This document shows, piece by piece, positions 28,619 through 38,635 of a DNA stretch of 64,000 nucleotides. A program made the position numbers and the translations under genes. The notes under the pieces were generated by a model that saw only the letters and a list, made by a program, of their open reading frames with translations, had not been told where the DNA came from and searched no databases. The first letter of the stretch is position 1, and each line of letters begins with the position of its first letter. The stretch lies in NCBI RefSeq assembly GCF_001281175.1, contig NZ_KQ440396.1, forward strand, positions 457,771-521,770, written 5' to 3'. The stretch is from Apilactobacillus apinorum. GTDB lineage: Bacteria; Bacillota; Bacilli; Lactobacillales; Lactobacillaceae.

Positions 28619-29542
28619 CTAGTACTTTCTAAGTAAAATTTGGTCAATTAAATGCTCATCAGTCTTATGAATAATCAAGTCAGCCCTAGTCCTAGTTGGT
28701 TTTATATTTTCTAACAGGTTAGGTAAATTAATTTCTTTCCAAACTTCTTTCGCTTTTTGAATCGCCTTTTGACGATCTTTGTGCGCCATTTCGTAATAGT
28801 AGTTAGATGGCTTTTGGAATGCAGTATCCATCAACTTTTCGAAACGCTCTAAGTACCATTTTTCAATTAAATCATCATCTGCATCGATATAGATTGAAAA
28901 ATCGGTAAAGTCACTAACATAAATTTGTTGATTACTTGGCAACTGCAAAGTATTAATTCCTTCAATGATTAAAACATCTGGTTGGTCAATCACATCAAAT
29001 TTATCAGGAATAATATCATAAACGTCATGTGAGTACACTGGTGCCAATACATTAGGCTTACCAGATTTAACTTCATTTAAAAAGTTAATCAATGATTTCA
29101 TGTCATAACTTTCCGGGAAACCTTTGCGATCCATAATATGACGACGGTTCAATTCGGCAGAATTGTATAAAAATCCATCGGTGGTAATTAATTGAATTTT
29201 CTTATCTTCGAAGTAACGACTCAATAATACTTCTAATAGTCTAGCGGTAGTTGACTTACCAACAGCCACACTTCCGGAAATTCCAATGATAAATGGGACT
29301 TTGCGATCTTCTTTCGCTAAGAAATGGGTCTTCGTCTTTTGCCACTCATTAAAGCTTTGAGTACATAAATCTAATAAATGCACAATTGGGACATAGACGT
29401 CGCGCACGTCTTGCATTGAAATTTCATCATTAAAAGCCTTAATTTGTTTTAGACTGTCCTTGGTTAAAGGCACTGTTTGTAGTTTGTATAAGTCTTTCCA
29501 CTCATCTTTTTTAAATGCGTAGTAATTGATTAAATCAGCCAA
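28619..29542 (-). CDS. coaA: Pantothenate kinase, type I
   Basis: First committed step of coenzyme A synthesis; about 307 residues. P-loop GISGSVAVGKST, then TTDGFLYNSAELNRRHIMDR and the pantothenate-site region DVYDIIPDKFDVID, with the C-terminal YYYEMAHKDR motif. TTG at 29542 (ADLINYYAFKKDEW), preceded by GGGGG at 7 bases, is preferred; the TTG opening the frame at 29560 has no ribosome-binding site. Monocistronic between helD and guaA. Confidence 0.93.
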   Translation of the reverse strand: MADLINYYAFKKDEWKDLYKLQTVPLTKDSLKQIKAFNDEISMQDVRDVYVPIVHLLDLCTQSFNEWQKTKTHFLAKEDRKVPFIIGISGSVAVGKSTTARLLEVLLSRYFEDKKIQLITTDGFLYNSAELNRRHIMDRKGFPESYDMKSLINFLNEVKSGKPNVLAPVYSHDVYDIIPDKFDVIDQPDVLIIEGINTLQLPSNQQIYVSDFTDFSIYIDADDDLIEKWYLERFEKLMDTAFQKPSNYYYEMAHKDRQKAIQKAKEVWKEINLPNLLENIKPTRTRADLIIHKTDEHLIDQILLRKY

Positions 29543-29610
29543 TTTTACGCCCCCGTTCAATAAAAATTAGTACACCCATCATACCACCGATTAAACGATT
29601 TATTCATAAA

Positions 29611-29645
29611 AAAAGCACCTATCCTTGATAGATAGGCACTTTTCG
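29611..29645 (-). terminator. helD terminator
   Basis: On the minus strand AAAGTGCCTATC pairs with GATAGGTGCTTT (two G-U pairs), followed by seven T. The wobble pairs exist only in the minus-strand RNA, which fixes the direction. Confidence 0.8.
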
Positions 29646-29661
29646 TTGTTACTAATTGCAA

Positions 29662-31962
29662 TTATTGTAAATCATATAAATCTGTTGGAACCACATCAAA
29701 CAAGTGACTTGTCTTGTTTTCAGCGATAATAGTTAATTCATGCATTGCACGAGTACAGATTGTGTAAACCAATTGACGGTCTGATTCATCTCCATAATGA
29801 ACGTCATCCCCATCAAACATAACCACAGAATCAAATTCTAGCCCTTTTGCGAGGTATGCAGGGATAATTAGGGTTCCAGTAGCCAAGCGTTGGTTTTCGG
29901 TCTGTATAAGCGTATTTTTTTCGTTCTTAGCGTCTAATTGTTCGGATAATGCAACTGCATCGGCCAAAGTTTTAACAATTATGGCAGTTGTATCATGTTT
30001 TTGCTTATCATCATTAATTTTTACAATTAATTTATCTAATGCAGCTTCATGATTATCCACCACTTGCATTACTGGTTTATCACCAATTCTAGCAAATGAT
30101 TCGATTTGACTGCCACCTTCTAAGATGTGCTTAGTAAAGTCAGTAATTTGTTCAGTTGAACGGTATGACTTGGTTAATTGCACAACGTTTGTCTTTTCTG
30201 GATCAAACATTGTAGATAGTTCAGTCAATAAAGTATGACTATTTTCATGAGTAAAGATAGCTTGGTTTAAGTCTCCCAATAATGTAAAACGAGCACGTGG
30301 GAAAGTGAACTTCATGAATGCCATTTGGAATGCGGTGTAATCTTGCACTTCATCAATGAATAGATATCTAATATCTGTCTTAGGACGTTTACCAGAAATC
30401 CGGTCAAATAGATATAGATAAATGGAAACATCTGACATTGAGATGTGACCGCTCTTCATGCGAGCAATTGAATCATCGACTGATTGAATCCATTCTTCCT
30501 TATTGACGTTGAACTTAGATAAGTCAATTAGGTTTGGTACGTTTCTTAAGAAATGAACAAATTGGTTGTTAACCCCGATGAAACGGCCATGGACGATTTG
30601 TGATCTGATACGTTTGAAGGCACCGATAACAATATGTCTTGCTAAGAAATCAAATTCTTTTTCAGCATTTTCAAATTCATCAGGATGAGCATTTTGAATT
30701 GCTTGAATTTGTTCACGACTTAAGTCTTGAACAGCTTGCTCTACCCATGGTTTCTTCATTTCAGATTTAACACGACGGTTCAAAATCTTGATTAATCTTT
30801 CCTTGGTAGCATCCAGTCTATTTCTTAAGTTGTAGTTTTCATTGAAACTGTAATAAATTTCTTCGATTTGTTCTTTAGAAATGAAGACATCCCCTTGGAA
30901 TTTAAGGTTCTTGAACTTCATATCTTCAGTATTCAAATGGTTAGTGTAGGCAGTTTCAGCCTTAAAGAAATCTAGTGAGTTCTTTAAATTATTAATGTTT
31001 CTAACGTACTTATCTTCAGAATTATCTTCTTCAAAACGTTCTGATAATGTTTCCACCTTAAACTTAGGTACACGTAAACTACTGTATTGGTAGTAAGTCA
31101 TTTGAACCATGTTTTGTTCACCTAATTCAGGCAACACTTGGTTAATGTAATCATTAAACAATTGGTTAGGTGAGAATAATACCACTTGAGCAGAACTTAG
31201 CTTGCCTCTGTATTGATACAATAGGAAAGCAACTCTTTGAAGAACCGCTGCTGTTTTACCTGAACCAGCAGCCCCTTGAACGAATAGTAAGTCTGACTTA
31301 GTATCACGAATAATTTTATTTTGTTCTCTTTGAATGGTAGTAACGATACTCTTCATCTTAGTATTGGATTTACCATTTAGGTTATCCAATAGCATTTGGT
31401 CCCCAACGACTTGATCAGTATCAAAAATGGTTTCAATCTTACAATCTTTAATTTGGAATTGACGTTTTAAGGTCACATTCACAGTTTGTTCACCCATTGG
31501 AGTTTGGTATGTTAATTTACCAATCTTACTATCATAGTAGATACTAGAAATTGGCGCACGCCAATCATAGATTAAGTAATGATCTGGACTATCCGCAAAA
31601 GAACCTAAACCAATGTAAATAGTTTCGGCTTTATTTTCACCCGCTTCTTCAAAATCTAAACGAGCAAAGTATGGTCTTTCTTGCATCTTTTGTAGCTTGT
31701 CATATTCACGGGTAGCATGTTTCCAACTGTTTTCTCTTTCTTCCAACATTTGTTGTTGTTGACGAATTGAAACAGAAGTTTCCATCATCCCTGAATAAGT
31801 ACTAGTTTTTAGTCGAACATCATTATAAAAGTTCTTATTAATATCATGTTCATCTTTTTCAGCACGATTTATTTTTTTAACAGCCTCCGCCTTTGCAACT
31901 TCGACTTTGCTTAAAATATGATTTAAGTGTTTTTGTTCCGTTTCTTTAATTGAATCAGACAT
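29662..31962 (-). CDS. helD: RNA polymerase recycling motor ATPase HelD
   Basis: 766 residues, UvrD/Rep-like superfamily 1 ATPase. The N-terminal coiled coil (about 1-75 and 80-110) that enters the polymerase channels is followed by GLGSFADSPDHYLIYDWRAP, Walker A VQGAAGSGKTAAV, Walker B YLFIDEVQDYT, the SF1 motif ALLGDLNQAIF-like FTLLGDLNQAIF, and the C-terminal LAKGLEFDSVVMF. HelD removes stalled or inactive RNA polymerase from DNA. Start ATG, GGAG 10 bases upstream. Single gene. Confidence 0.92.
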   Translation of the reverse strand: MSDSIKETEQKHLNHILSKVEVAKAEAVKKINRAEKDEHDINKNFYNDVRLKTSTYSGMMETSVSIRQQQQMLEERENSWKHATREYDKLQKMQERPYFARLDFEEAGENKAETIYIGLGSFADSPDHYLIYDWRAPISSIYYDSKIGKLTYQTPMGEQTVNVTLKRQFQIKDCKIETIFDTDQVVGDQMLLDNLNGKSNTKMKSIVTTIQREQNKIIRDTKSDLLFVQGAAGSGKTAAVLQRVAFLLYQYRGKLSSAQVVLFSPNQLFNDYINQVLPELGEQNMVQMTYYQYSSLRVPKFKVETLSERFEEDNSEDKYVRNINNLKNSLDFFKAETAYTNHLNTEDMKFKNLKFQGDVFISKEQIEEIYYSFNENYNLRNRLDATKERLIKILNRRVKSEMKKPWVEQAVQDLSREQIQAIQNAHPDEFENAEKEFDFLARHIVIGAFKRIRSQIVHGRFIGVNNQFVHFLRNVPNLIDLSKFNVNKEEWIQSVDDSIARMKSGHISMSDVSIYLYLFDRISGKRPKTDIRYLFIDEVQDYTAFQMAFMKFTFPRARFTLLGDLNQAIFTHENSHTLLTELSTMFDPEKTNVVQLTKSYRSTEQITDFTKHILEGGSQIESFARIGDKPVMQVVDNHEAALDKLIVKINDDKQKHDTTAIIVKTLADAVALSEQLDAKNEKNTLIQTENQRLATGTLIIPAYLAKGLEFDSVVMFDGDDVHYGDESDRQLVYTICTRAMHELTIIAENKTSHLFDVVPTDLYDLQ

Positions 31963-32107
31963 ACGAGCAACGCTCCTATCTTCAAAATTTAGTTACCAAT
32001 TTTAGCACATAAAATGATGAAAGAAAAGCTCTTCTCATCTCTATTGATTTTATGACTACCCCATCTATGATAAAATTAAGTCAATAATTATGTCAGGAGG
32101 ATTTTTT

Positions 32108-32770
32108 ATGATTAACATCTATCTTGTACGACATGGACAAACTTACTTAAATAAATATAACCGTATTCAAGGAATCGCTAACGCACCTTTGACTGAAAAA
32201 GGAATTAACGATGCGATTGATGCCGGTAAACGACTAAGCGCAATTCATTTTGATCACGCTTATTCAAGTGACATGCCCCGCGCATTTGATACTGGAAAAT
32301 ATGTATTAGCGCAAAATTCTTCATCACTAGAAGAACCCATCAAAAAAGTGGCCTTTCGTGAAGAGAACTTTGGCTATTTCGAAGGAAATGATGGCGATGC
32401 TGCTTGGCATCAAATCGGAGGACCAGATGGCCTCGACTCATATCCTAAAATGATTGCAAAACTTGGTATGGGTGGTACAGCTGACTTAATTGCCAGTCGT
32501 GACCCATACGGTGATGCTGAAAACAACGAAGATTTATTGAATCGTTTTATCCCTGGATTACAAGAAGTAATTAAGAACGCTAACGATGGTGAAAACATAT
32601 TAATCGCTGCTCATGGAACTATCATTAGATGGGCTGTTGACCAATTTAAGGATGATTCCATTGATGTTTCCGTGCCAATCCAAAACGGTAGTGTTTCAAA
32701 ATTAGTTGCTAGTCCGGACGGCAAACAAATTTCCGTTGAATACTATAACAACGTTTCAAAAGACGTCTAG
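32108..32770 (+). CDS. Histidine phosphatase family protein (phosphoglycerate mutase-like)
   Basis: 220 residues. The catalytic RHG motif sits at the N-terminus (IYLVRHGQTYLNKYNRIQG), with a second histidine in AAHGTIIRW and acid FREENFGYFEGN. The family includes cofactor-dependent phosphoglycerate mutases and broad phosphatases; the replaced PGM motifs point to a phosphatase. Start ATG at 32108 after AGGAGG; a further in-frame ATG at 32090 precedes the ribosome-binding site and is rejected. Divergent from helD. Confidence 0.9.
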   Translation: MINIYLVRHGQTYLNKYNRIQGIANAPLTEKGINDAIDAGKRLSAIHFDHAYSSDMPRAFDTGKYVLAQNSSSLEEPIKKVAFREENFGYFEGNDGDAAWHQIGGPDGLDSYPKMIAKLGMGGTADLIASRDPYGDAENNEDLLNRFIPGLQEVIKNANDGENILIAAHGTIIRWAVDQFKDDSIDVSVPIQNGSVSKLVASPDGKQISVEYYNNVSKDV

Positions 32771-32782
32771 TCTTCTTATAAA

Positions 32783-32815
32783 AATAACCGTTACAAATAG
32801 TAACGGTTATTTTTT
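32783..32815. terminator. Terminator between the phosphatase gene and oppF
   Basis: AATAACCGTTAC / GTAACGGTTATT with a 5-base loop and T-run; between convergent genes. Confidence 0.83.
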
Positions 32816-32823
32816 ATGTTCAA

Positions 32824-33765
32824 TTAACCTTTTAGACGACTCTTGTACATTTCAATTTCGTCTTCAGCAGCACGAACATAGTGATTAGGCGCAATTTCTA
32901 CTAACTTACGTTCCTTACCGTCACTTTCAACGCTAGCATCGTAATCAACGATTTCACGTTGACGTTCAAATTCTGGATCCGGAACCGGAACAGCAGAAAG
33001 TAAACTTCTAGTGTAATCATGTAATGGGTTAGCGTATAGTTCGTCAGCGTCAGCAATTTCTAACATACGACCATAGTGCATAACACCAATACGATCACTA
33101 ATGTATTTAACCATTGATAAATCATGGGCAATAAATAGGTAAGTTAATTTGCGTTTCTTTTGTAAATCTTTTAGTAAGTTAACTACTTGTGCTTGAATAG
33201 AAACATCCAAAGCTGAGATTGGTTCATCGGCAATAATAAACTTAGGTTTAACTGCTAATGCACGTGCAATCCCAATTCTTTGACGTTGACCACCTGAAAA
33301 TTCATGTGGGTAACGGTTAGCATGTTCCTTATTTAGACCAACAGTTTCCAATAGTTCTTCCACTTGGTGATCACGGTCTGCTTTATCTTTGGCAAGATGG
33401 TTAATATCAATACCTTCAGCAATGATATCTTTAACCTTCATACGAGGGTTTAGAGAAGCATATGGATCTTGGAAAATAGTTTGGATGTCGCTTCTAAATT
33501 CTTTTTCTTGCGCTTTAGTCTTTAATTTTGAAACATCTTTACCTTCAAAGATGATTTCGCCATCAGTTGGTTCGTATAAATGACTAATGGCACGTCCCGT
33601 AGTGGTTTTACCAGAACCAGATTCTCCAACTAGTCCGAAAGTTTCACCTTCGTAAACATCGAAAGTAATGTCATCGACGGCTTTAACAACTTCTTTTTTA
33701 CCAACATTAAAGTATTGTTTTAAGTTTTTAACTTCTAAAATCTTGGGTGCATCTTTATCTAACAT
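32824..33765 (-). CDS. oppF: Oligopeptide ABC transporter ATP-binding protein OppF
   Basis: 313 residues. Walker A GESGSGKTT, signature FSGGQRQRIGIARAL, Walker B KFIIADEPISALD and the C-terminal oligopeptide/dipeptide extension (GRMLEIADADELYANPLHDY, ending in YVRAAEDEIEMYKSRLKG) identify OppF/DppF. One of the two ATPases energising peptide import. GGTGG before the ATG. Last gene of opp; follows oppD by 11 bases. Confidence 0.95.
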   Translation of the reverse strand: MLDKDAPKILEVKNLKQYFNVGKKEVVKAVDDITFDVYEGETFGLVGESGSGKTTTGRAISHLYEPTDGEIIFEGKDVSKLKTKAQEKEFRSDIQTIFQDPYASLNPRMKVKDIIAEGIDINHLAKDKADRDHQVEELLETVGLNKEHANRYPHEFSGGQRQRIGIARALAVKPKFIIADEPISALDVSIQAQVVNLLKDLQKKRKLTYLFIAHDLSMVKYISDRIGVMHYGRMLEIADADELYANPLHDYTRSLLSAVPVPDPEFERQREIVDYDASVESDGKERKLVEIAPNHYVRAAEDEIEMYKSRLKG

Positions 33766-33776
33766 ACTTTCACCAC

Positions 33777-34829
33777 CTATCCTTGTGTTTGATTACGGTT
33801 CTTAAAGTGTTCTTGTCGTTTTACAATGTCTGCTGGTGGTGTCACCTTAGGTGCACGTTCATCTAACAACCATGTTGCGGCATAGTGAGTATCTGACACT
33901 TTGAAGAAAGGTGGTTCTTCGATTGTATCAATCTTTAATGCATAACTATTTCTAGCTGCAAAGGCATCACCTACAGGTGGCTCCAATAAATCTGGAGGAG
34001 TTCCTGGGATTGAAGGCAATACGTCTTCGTTAGTATCTAAAGTAGGCATTGAACCTAATAACCCCCAAGTGTATGGGTGTTGTGGATTGTAGAAAATTTC
34101 ATCAACAGTTCCATATTCAACAATCTTACCAGCATACATAACAGCAACACGATCAGCCATTCCAGCAACAACACCCAAATCGTGAGTGATGAAGATGATT
34201 GATGTATTAATCTTTTGTTGCAATTCTTTCATTAATTGTAGAATCTTAGCTTGGATTGTAACATCCAAAGCAGTAGTAGGTTCATCAGCAATTAAGATTT
34301 CAGGGTAGTTAACCAAAGCAATTGCAATCACAATTCTTTGTCTCATCCCACCTGAAAATTGGTATGGATAATCGTTAATACGTTCTTCCGCATTAGTGAT
34401 ACCCACTAGTTTTAGCATTTCCAAAGCTTTTTCCATCGCTTTTTCGCGACTTAAACCTTGGTGGATCATTAGTGGTTCAGCAACTTGACGACCAATCTTC
34501 ATAGTTGGATCCAATGAAGTCATTGGGTCTTGGAAGATTTCCGCGATACTCTTACCACGTAATTGTCCTAATTCTTTTTCGTTCTTTTTAAGGATGTCTT
34601 CACCCTTAAAGTTAATACTTCCACTAACAACATCAGCATTTGAGGCGTTTAATCCCATAATACTTCTTGTTGTTACTGATTTACCAGAACCGGATTCCCC
34701 AACGATTGCTAGGGTTTCACCCTTCTTTAAATCAAAACTAATATCTCTAATTGCTTGAACTGTTCCAGCGTAGGTTTGGAAGTTAATAGATAGGTTTCTT
34801 ACTTCTAATATGTTTTCATTGTTTTCCAT
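33777..34829 (-). CDS. oppD: Oligopeptide ABC transporter ATP-binding protein OppD
   Basis: About 350 residues. Walker A GESGSGKSVTTRSIMGL, signature FSGGMRQRIVIAIAL, Walker B ILIADEPTTALDVTIQAKI, and the C-terminal peptide-transporter extension with the PGTPPDLLEPPVGDAFAARN region. The start is ATG at 34829; a GTG at 34838 immediately after the oppC stop is an alternative. Tightly packed in oppBCDF. Confidence 0.95.
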   Translation of the reverse strand: MENNENILEVRNLSINFQTYAGTVQAIRDISFDLKKGETLAIVGESGSGKSVTTRSIMGLNASNADVVSGSINFKGEDILKKNEKELGQLRGKSIAEIFQDPMTSLDPTMKIGRQVAEPLMIHQGLSREKAMEKALEMLKLVGITNAEERINDYPYQFSGGMRQRIVIAIALVNYPEILIADEPTTALDVTIQAKILQLMKELQQKINTSIIFITHDLGVVAGMADRVAVMYAGKIVEYGTVDEIFYNPQHPYTWGLLGSMPTLDTNEDVLPSIPGTPPDLLEPPVGDAFAARNSYALKIDTIEEPPFFKVSDTHYAATWLLDERAPKVTPPADIVKRQEHFKNRNQTQG

Positions 34830-34838
34830 TCTAGTCAC

Positions 34839-35858
34839 CTACTCTCTTGATTTAGGATCAAAGGCATCACGTAAACCATCACCTAAAATGTTAAATGCAA
34901 TCATTAATAATGAAAGCACGATGGCTGGTACCCACATTTGATATGGTAGGAATTGGAATGACTTTTGACCGTTACTAATCAAAGTACCTAATGAAGCAGC
35001 TGGAGCAGGAACTCCGATACCAATAAATGATAGGAATGCTTCGAAGAAAATAGCACTTGGAATTGTAAACATTGTATTAATGATAATTACAGATGTTAAG
35101 TTTGGTAATAAGTGTTTGAATGCAATCTTCAATGAGCTTTCACCCAATGATCTAGCTGCTAACACGAATTCTTGGTTCTTTAATTCAAGTGTTTGTGCAC
35201 GAACTAAACGAGCCATGTTAATCCAACTAGAGAATGCAATCGCAATAATGATTGCGCCGATACCTGGTTTTAATACCAATAGTAATAAAATCATTACAAC
35301 TAAGTTAGGAATTGAAAGTAGAATTTCAATCACACGTTGCATGAAAGTATCAACTTTACCACCAATCCATCCAGAAATAATTCCGTAGGCAACCCCGATA
35401 GTTAAATCGAAGAATGTGGCAACAACCGCAATAATTAATGAAATACGAGTTCCATATAATGTTCTTGCGAATAAGTCACGACCTAAGTAGTCACTACCTA
35501 ACCAGAAGTAATGGTTAGCGGCAGCACCAGTATAGGCGTTAATACGGTTTCCACCTTGAACTAAAGTTCCGTTAAAACCAGGAATGTCGATTCCAGGAAT
35601 ACGTGGTGGTAAGTTGTTCAATGTTGGATGAGTAGCAATATTTCTAATTGATGGGAATAATGCTGATCCAAATGAAACAACAAATAGGAAAATTAAAATA
35701 TATAGCGAAATCATCGCTGCTTTATTTTTCTTTAAACGACGCCATGAATCTTTTACGAAAGTTAATGAAGGAGCGGCAATTTTTTCGTTATCTAAATGAG
35801 CTCCATCAGATAACATTTCAAAGGCATCTTGTGGTAGTTCTTTTGACTTATCTGCCAT
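34839..35858 (-). CDS. oppC: Oligopeptide ABC transporter permease OppC
   Basis: 339 residues. Six membrane helices, a large outer loop after the first one (about 70-130), and the coupling EAA motif AARSLGESSLKIAFKHLLPN. N-terminal cytosolic tail is typical of OppC. GGGAGG before ATG; the start overlaps the oppB stop by one base. Confidence 0.94.
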   Translation of the reverse strand: MADKSKELPQDAFEMLSDGAHLDNEKIAAPSLTFVKDSWRRLKKNKAAMISLYILIFLFVVSFGSALFPSIRNIATHPTLNNLPPRIPGIDIPGFNGTLVQGGNRINAYTGAAANHYFWLGSDYLGRDLFARTLYGTRISLIIAVVATFFDLTIGVAYGIISGWIGGKVDTFMQRVIEILLSIPNLVVMILLLLVLKPGIGAIIIAIAFSSWINMARLVRAQTLELKNQEFVLAARSLGESSLKIAFKHLLPNLTSVIIINTMFTIPSAIFFEAFLSFIGIGVPAPAASLGTLISNGQKSFQFLPYQMWVPAIVLSLLMIAFNILGDGLRDAFDPKSRE

Positions 35859-36787
35859 TAGTTCTTACCTCCCGCAATTCTGATTCGAGGGTCAATTAAT
35901 CCATAAACAATGTCAGTGATTAATAGAACCACACATAATAGGAAACAATACATAATTGTTAGTCCCATGATGGTTGGGTAATCATTAGTTAAAACGGAGT
36001 TAACGAATTGTTCCCCAATACCTGGAATCGCAAAGATGTTTTCAACAACTAGTGATCCAGTCATAATGTTAACTGCCAATGGTCCAATGATTGTAACCAA
36101 CGGAATCAAACTATTTCTAAGTGCATGGTGATAAATAATCCCAAACTTACTTAGACCTTTTGCACGTGCTAATTCAATGTAGTCTGAACTTAGTACGTCC
36201 ACCATTTCAGTTCTCATAAAACGAGCTGATTCAGCTAAAGGCATTGCGGCAAGCGCAAGTGTAGGTAGAATTGTGTATGCAAATCCACCCCAACCCGCAA
36301 TTGGTAGTAGTCCCCACTTCAAAGCAATTACATATTGCAATAGAACTGAGAAAACAAATGAAGGAATTGAAATTCCTAAAATTGAAATAATTGTAGTTGA
36401 AGTGTCAACCCAAGTACTCTTCTTGATGGCACCAATAGCACCAACAACGATACCTGCTAATACACCCACAATCATAGCTTGTAAACCAATTAATAGTGAT
36501 GGTCCCATACGACTTGAAATCAAGTATGAAACTGGTTGGTCACTAAATTGGAATGAAGTCCCAAAGTTACCTTGAACAGCATTTACGATGTAACTGATAT
36601 ATTGTTGCCATAGTGGTTTATCTAGACCATATTGCTTCAATACCATGTTACGTTCAGCCACAGACAATTTAGCTTCATTAGCTAAAGGTGTCCCAGGCAT
36701 GATCTTCATTAAGAAGAATGTAACGGTCACAACGATAAATAGTGTCAATAAAAGATAAAAAATTCGTTTTGACAGATACTTAACCAT
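35858..36787 (-). CDS. oppB: Oligopeptide ABC transporter permease OppB
   Basis: 309 residues, six membrane helices; N-terminal KRIFYLLLTLFIVVTVTFFL and the EAA motif ARAKGLSKFGIIYHHALRNS define OppB/DppB. It follows oppA after 133 bases that contain a strong hairpin without a T-run, and has its own GAGGA ribosome-binding site. Confidence 0.94.
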   Translation of the reverse strand: MVKYLSKRIFYLLLTLFIVVTVTFFLMKIMPGTPLANEAKLSVAERNMVLKQYGLDKPLWQQYISYIVNAVQGNFGTSFQFSDQPVSYLISSRMGPSLLIGLQAMIVGVLAGIVVGAIGAIKKSTWVDTSTTIISILGISIPSFVFSVLLQYVIALKWGLLPIAGWGGFAYTILPTLALAAMPLAESARFMRTEMVDVLSSDYIELARAKGLSKFGIIYHHALRNSLIPLVTIIGPLAVNIMTGSLVVENIFAIPGIGEQFVNSVLTNDYPTIMGLTIMYCFLLCVVLLITDIVYGLIDPRIRIAGGKN

Positions 36788-36835
36788 ATTTTTATTCCTC
36801 GCAATCTTAGGAGTGGTTTTCTCCTTTTATGTACG

Positions 36836-36887
36836 GAAGAGTTTTAAGCCCGACTAATATTATTATAGTCAAAACCTAAAACTCTTC
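36836..36887 (-). promoter_or_regulatory. Stable intercistronic hairpin between oppA and oppB
   Basis: GAAGAGTTTTA pairs with TAAAACTCTTC (11 bp), with an inner GACTA/TAGTC stem. There is no T-run after the stem in the transcript direction, so it is more likely to protect the oppA mRNA 3' end or to mark a processing site than to stop all transcription. Confidence 0.65.
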
Positions 36888-36920
36888 TCAATTATATTTC
36901 AAAAATTATAAAATATTTAA

Positions 36921-38546
36921 TTATTTGTTTGTGATCTTAGCATCTCTAAAGTCATATGGAGAACCTGTAGGGAAGAATTGAACACCACTTACACGAGATT
37001 TGATAACACGTGATTGTACTGAGTGGTATAGAGGAATAATTCCTTGGTCGCTCATAAGAACTTGTTCTGCTTTAACCATGTCATCCCAACGTTTAGCTGC
37101 ATCGTTTGCATCTTTACCGTCAGCGTTCTTGATTAGTTCGTCATACTTAGCATTTGACCATTTACCATTGTTGTATGAACCATCAGTAGTAAATAGTTCT
37201 AAGAATGAAATTGGATCTGGGAAGTCAGCGCCCCACGCACTCACTACCATGTCAAATTGACCAGATTGTGAATGAGCTAATCTTAGCTTAAATGGAATGT
37301 TTTGTGTTGAAATATTTAGACCAGGTAATTTTTCTAGAGCAGTTTGTAGGAATTCAGTAGTCTTCTTACCGTTATCAGTATCATCTGATAGGATTGATAG
37401 ACTTACAGATTTCTTACCAACTTCTTTTAGACCCTTAGCCCATAACTTCTTAGCTTCTGATAAGTTGTATGAAACACCAGTTGTAGTACCAGCGTCAGCA
37501 GTGAAATCTTTACCATTTCTTTCTGACATACCTGGTGATACGTAACCTACAGCAGGAATTGAACCGTCACCTAAAGTGTTACCAGTGTATTCTTTACGGT
37601 CAATTGCTAATGAGATAGCTTTTCTGATGTTAGCGTTCTTAAACATTGGATCTTTCTTTTCGTTTAATTCAATGTAGAAAGTTGATGCTTGTTTCAATGC
37701 ATGGTATTCGCTAGTACCCTTGTACTTACCAACTTGTTGTGCACCTGATAGAACTGCTTCGTCTAATGAACCAGTTTCGTATTGGTTTACAGAAGTGTTT
37801 GAATCGTTTTGAGCATTGAACTTAATACCAGCAACTTTAATCTTGCTTGCATTGTAGTAGTCTTTGTTCTTAACTAAAGTCCATGAGTTGTTTGTACCAG
37901 TCCATCCTTCAATCTTGAATGGTCCGTTGTAAACCATGTCTTTACTTGTAGTACCGTAAGCTGAACCGAATTTCTTAACGGCTGCTTCGCTTTGTGGCAA
38001 GAATGGTGCCATAGTTACTAAGTACTTGAAGTAGTTTTGTGGTTTGTCTAATGTAACAACAACCTTGTAGTCACCGTCGGCTTTAATACCTAATGATGAT
38101 ACTGGAGCTTGACCCTTACCAATTGCATCAGCATTCTTAACATCTGAGAATAGGTATGAGTATTGTGATGCAGTCTTAGGATTTACAGTTCTTTGCCAAC
38201 CATAAACAAAATCCTTAGCAGTAACAGCTTTACCGTCACTCCATTTTGAATGTCTTAGGTTGAAAGTGTAAGTCTTTCCATCTTTTGAAACAGTGTAGCT
38301 TTCAGCTACCCCAGGCTTAACCTTGTTGTCAGCTGCATTGATTAATAGTCCTTCATTACTATTGTTTAATGCACCAAAACTAACAGTGTCGGTTGCCTTT
38401 GAGGCATCCAAAGTAGGCAATTGTGAATTTTCTTGCCAGTTAATATACTTGCTTGTAGATTCCTTTGATGAGTTACCACAAGCTGCTAATAGGAATGCAG
38501 ATGCTGCACCTACAATCCCTAGCTTTACTACGGATCTAAATTTCAT
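36921..38546 (-). CDS. oppA: Oligopeptide-binding lipoprotein OppA
   Basis: 541 residues. Signal peptide with lipobox LAAC (cysteine near residue 23), then an SBP_bac_5 domain with the family segments YTFNLRHSKWSDGKAVTAKDFVYGWQ and AISLAIDRKEYTGN. It captures peptides outside the cell for OppBCDF. ATG at 38546, GGGGG 8 bases upstream. In-frame codons upstream (to 38567) are not preceded by a ribosome-binding site. Confidence 0.95.
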   Translation of the reverse strand: MKFRSVVKLGIVGAASAFLLAACGNSSKESTSKYINWQENSQLPTLDASKATDTVSFGALNNSNEGLLINAADNKVKPGVAESYTVSKDGKTYTFNLRHSKWSDGKAVTAKDFVYGWQRTVNPKTASQYSYLFSDVKNADAIGKGQAPVSSLGIKADGDYKVVVTLDKPQNYFKYLVTMAPFLPQSEAAVKKFGSAYGTTSKDMVYNGPFKIEGWTGTNNSWTLVKNKDYYNASKIKVAGIKFNAQNDSNTSVNQYETGSLDEAVLSGAQQVGKYKGTSEYHALKQASTFYIELNEKKDPMFKNANIRKAISLAIDRKEYTGNTLGDGSIPAVGYVSPGMSERNGKDFTADAGTTTGVSYNLSEAKKLWAKGLKEVGKKSVSLSILSDDTDNGKKTTEFLQTALEKLPGLNISTQNIPFKLRLAHSQSGQFDMVVSAWGADFPDPISFLELFTTDGSYNNGKWSNAKYDELIKNADGKDANDAAKRWDDMVKAEQVLMSDQGIIPLYHSVQSRVIKSRVSGVQFFPTGSPYDFRDAKITNK

Positions 38547-38605
38547 TTCCAATACCCCCAATTTCAATTAATAAGAAATGATTATTCTTAATAAGGATTG
38601 TGAAA

Positions 38606-38635
38606 ATAATACCACCCTTTTATGATAAATTGCAA
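38606..38635 (-). promoter_or_regulatory. opp operon promoter
   Basis: TTGCAA (38635-38630), 18-base spacer, TATTAT (38611-38606) on the minus strand, about 60 bases before oppA. Confidence 0.7.

Noticed and set aside
28551-28620. Purine riboswitch before guaA
   Set aside because: The leader is about 30 bases long, far too short for the aptamer, and has no conserved loops.
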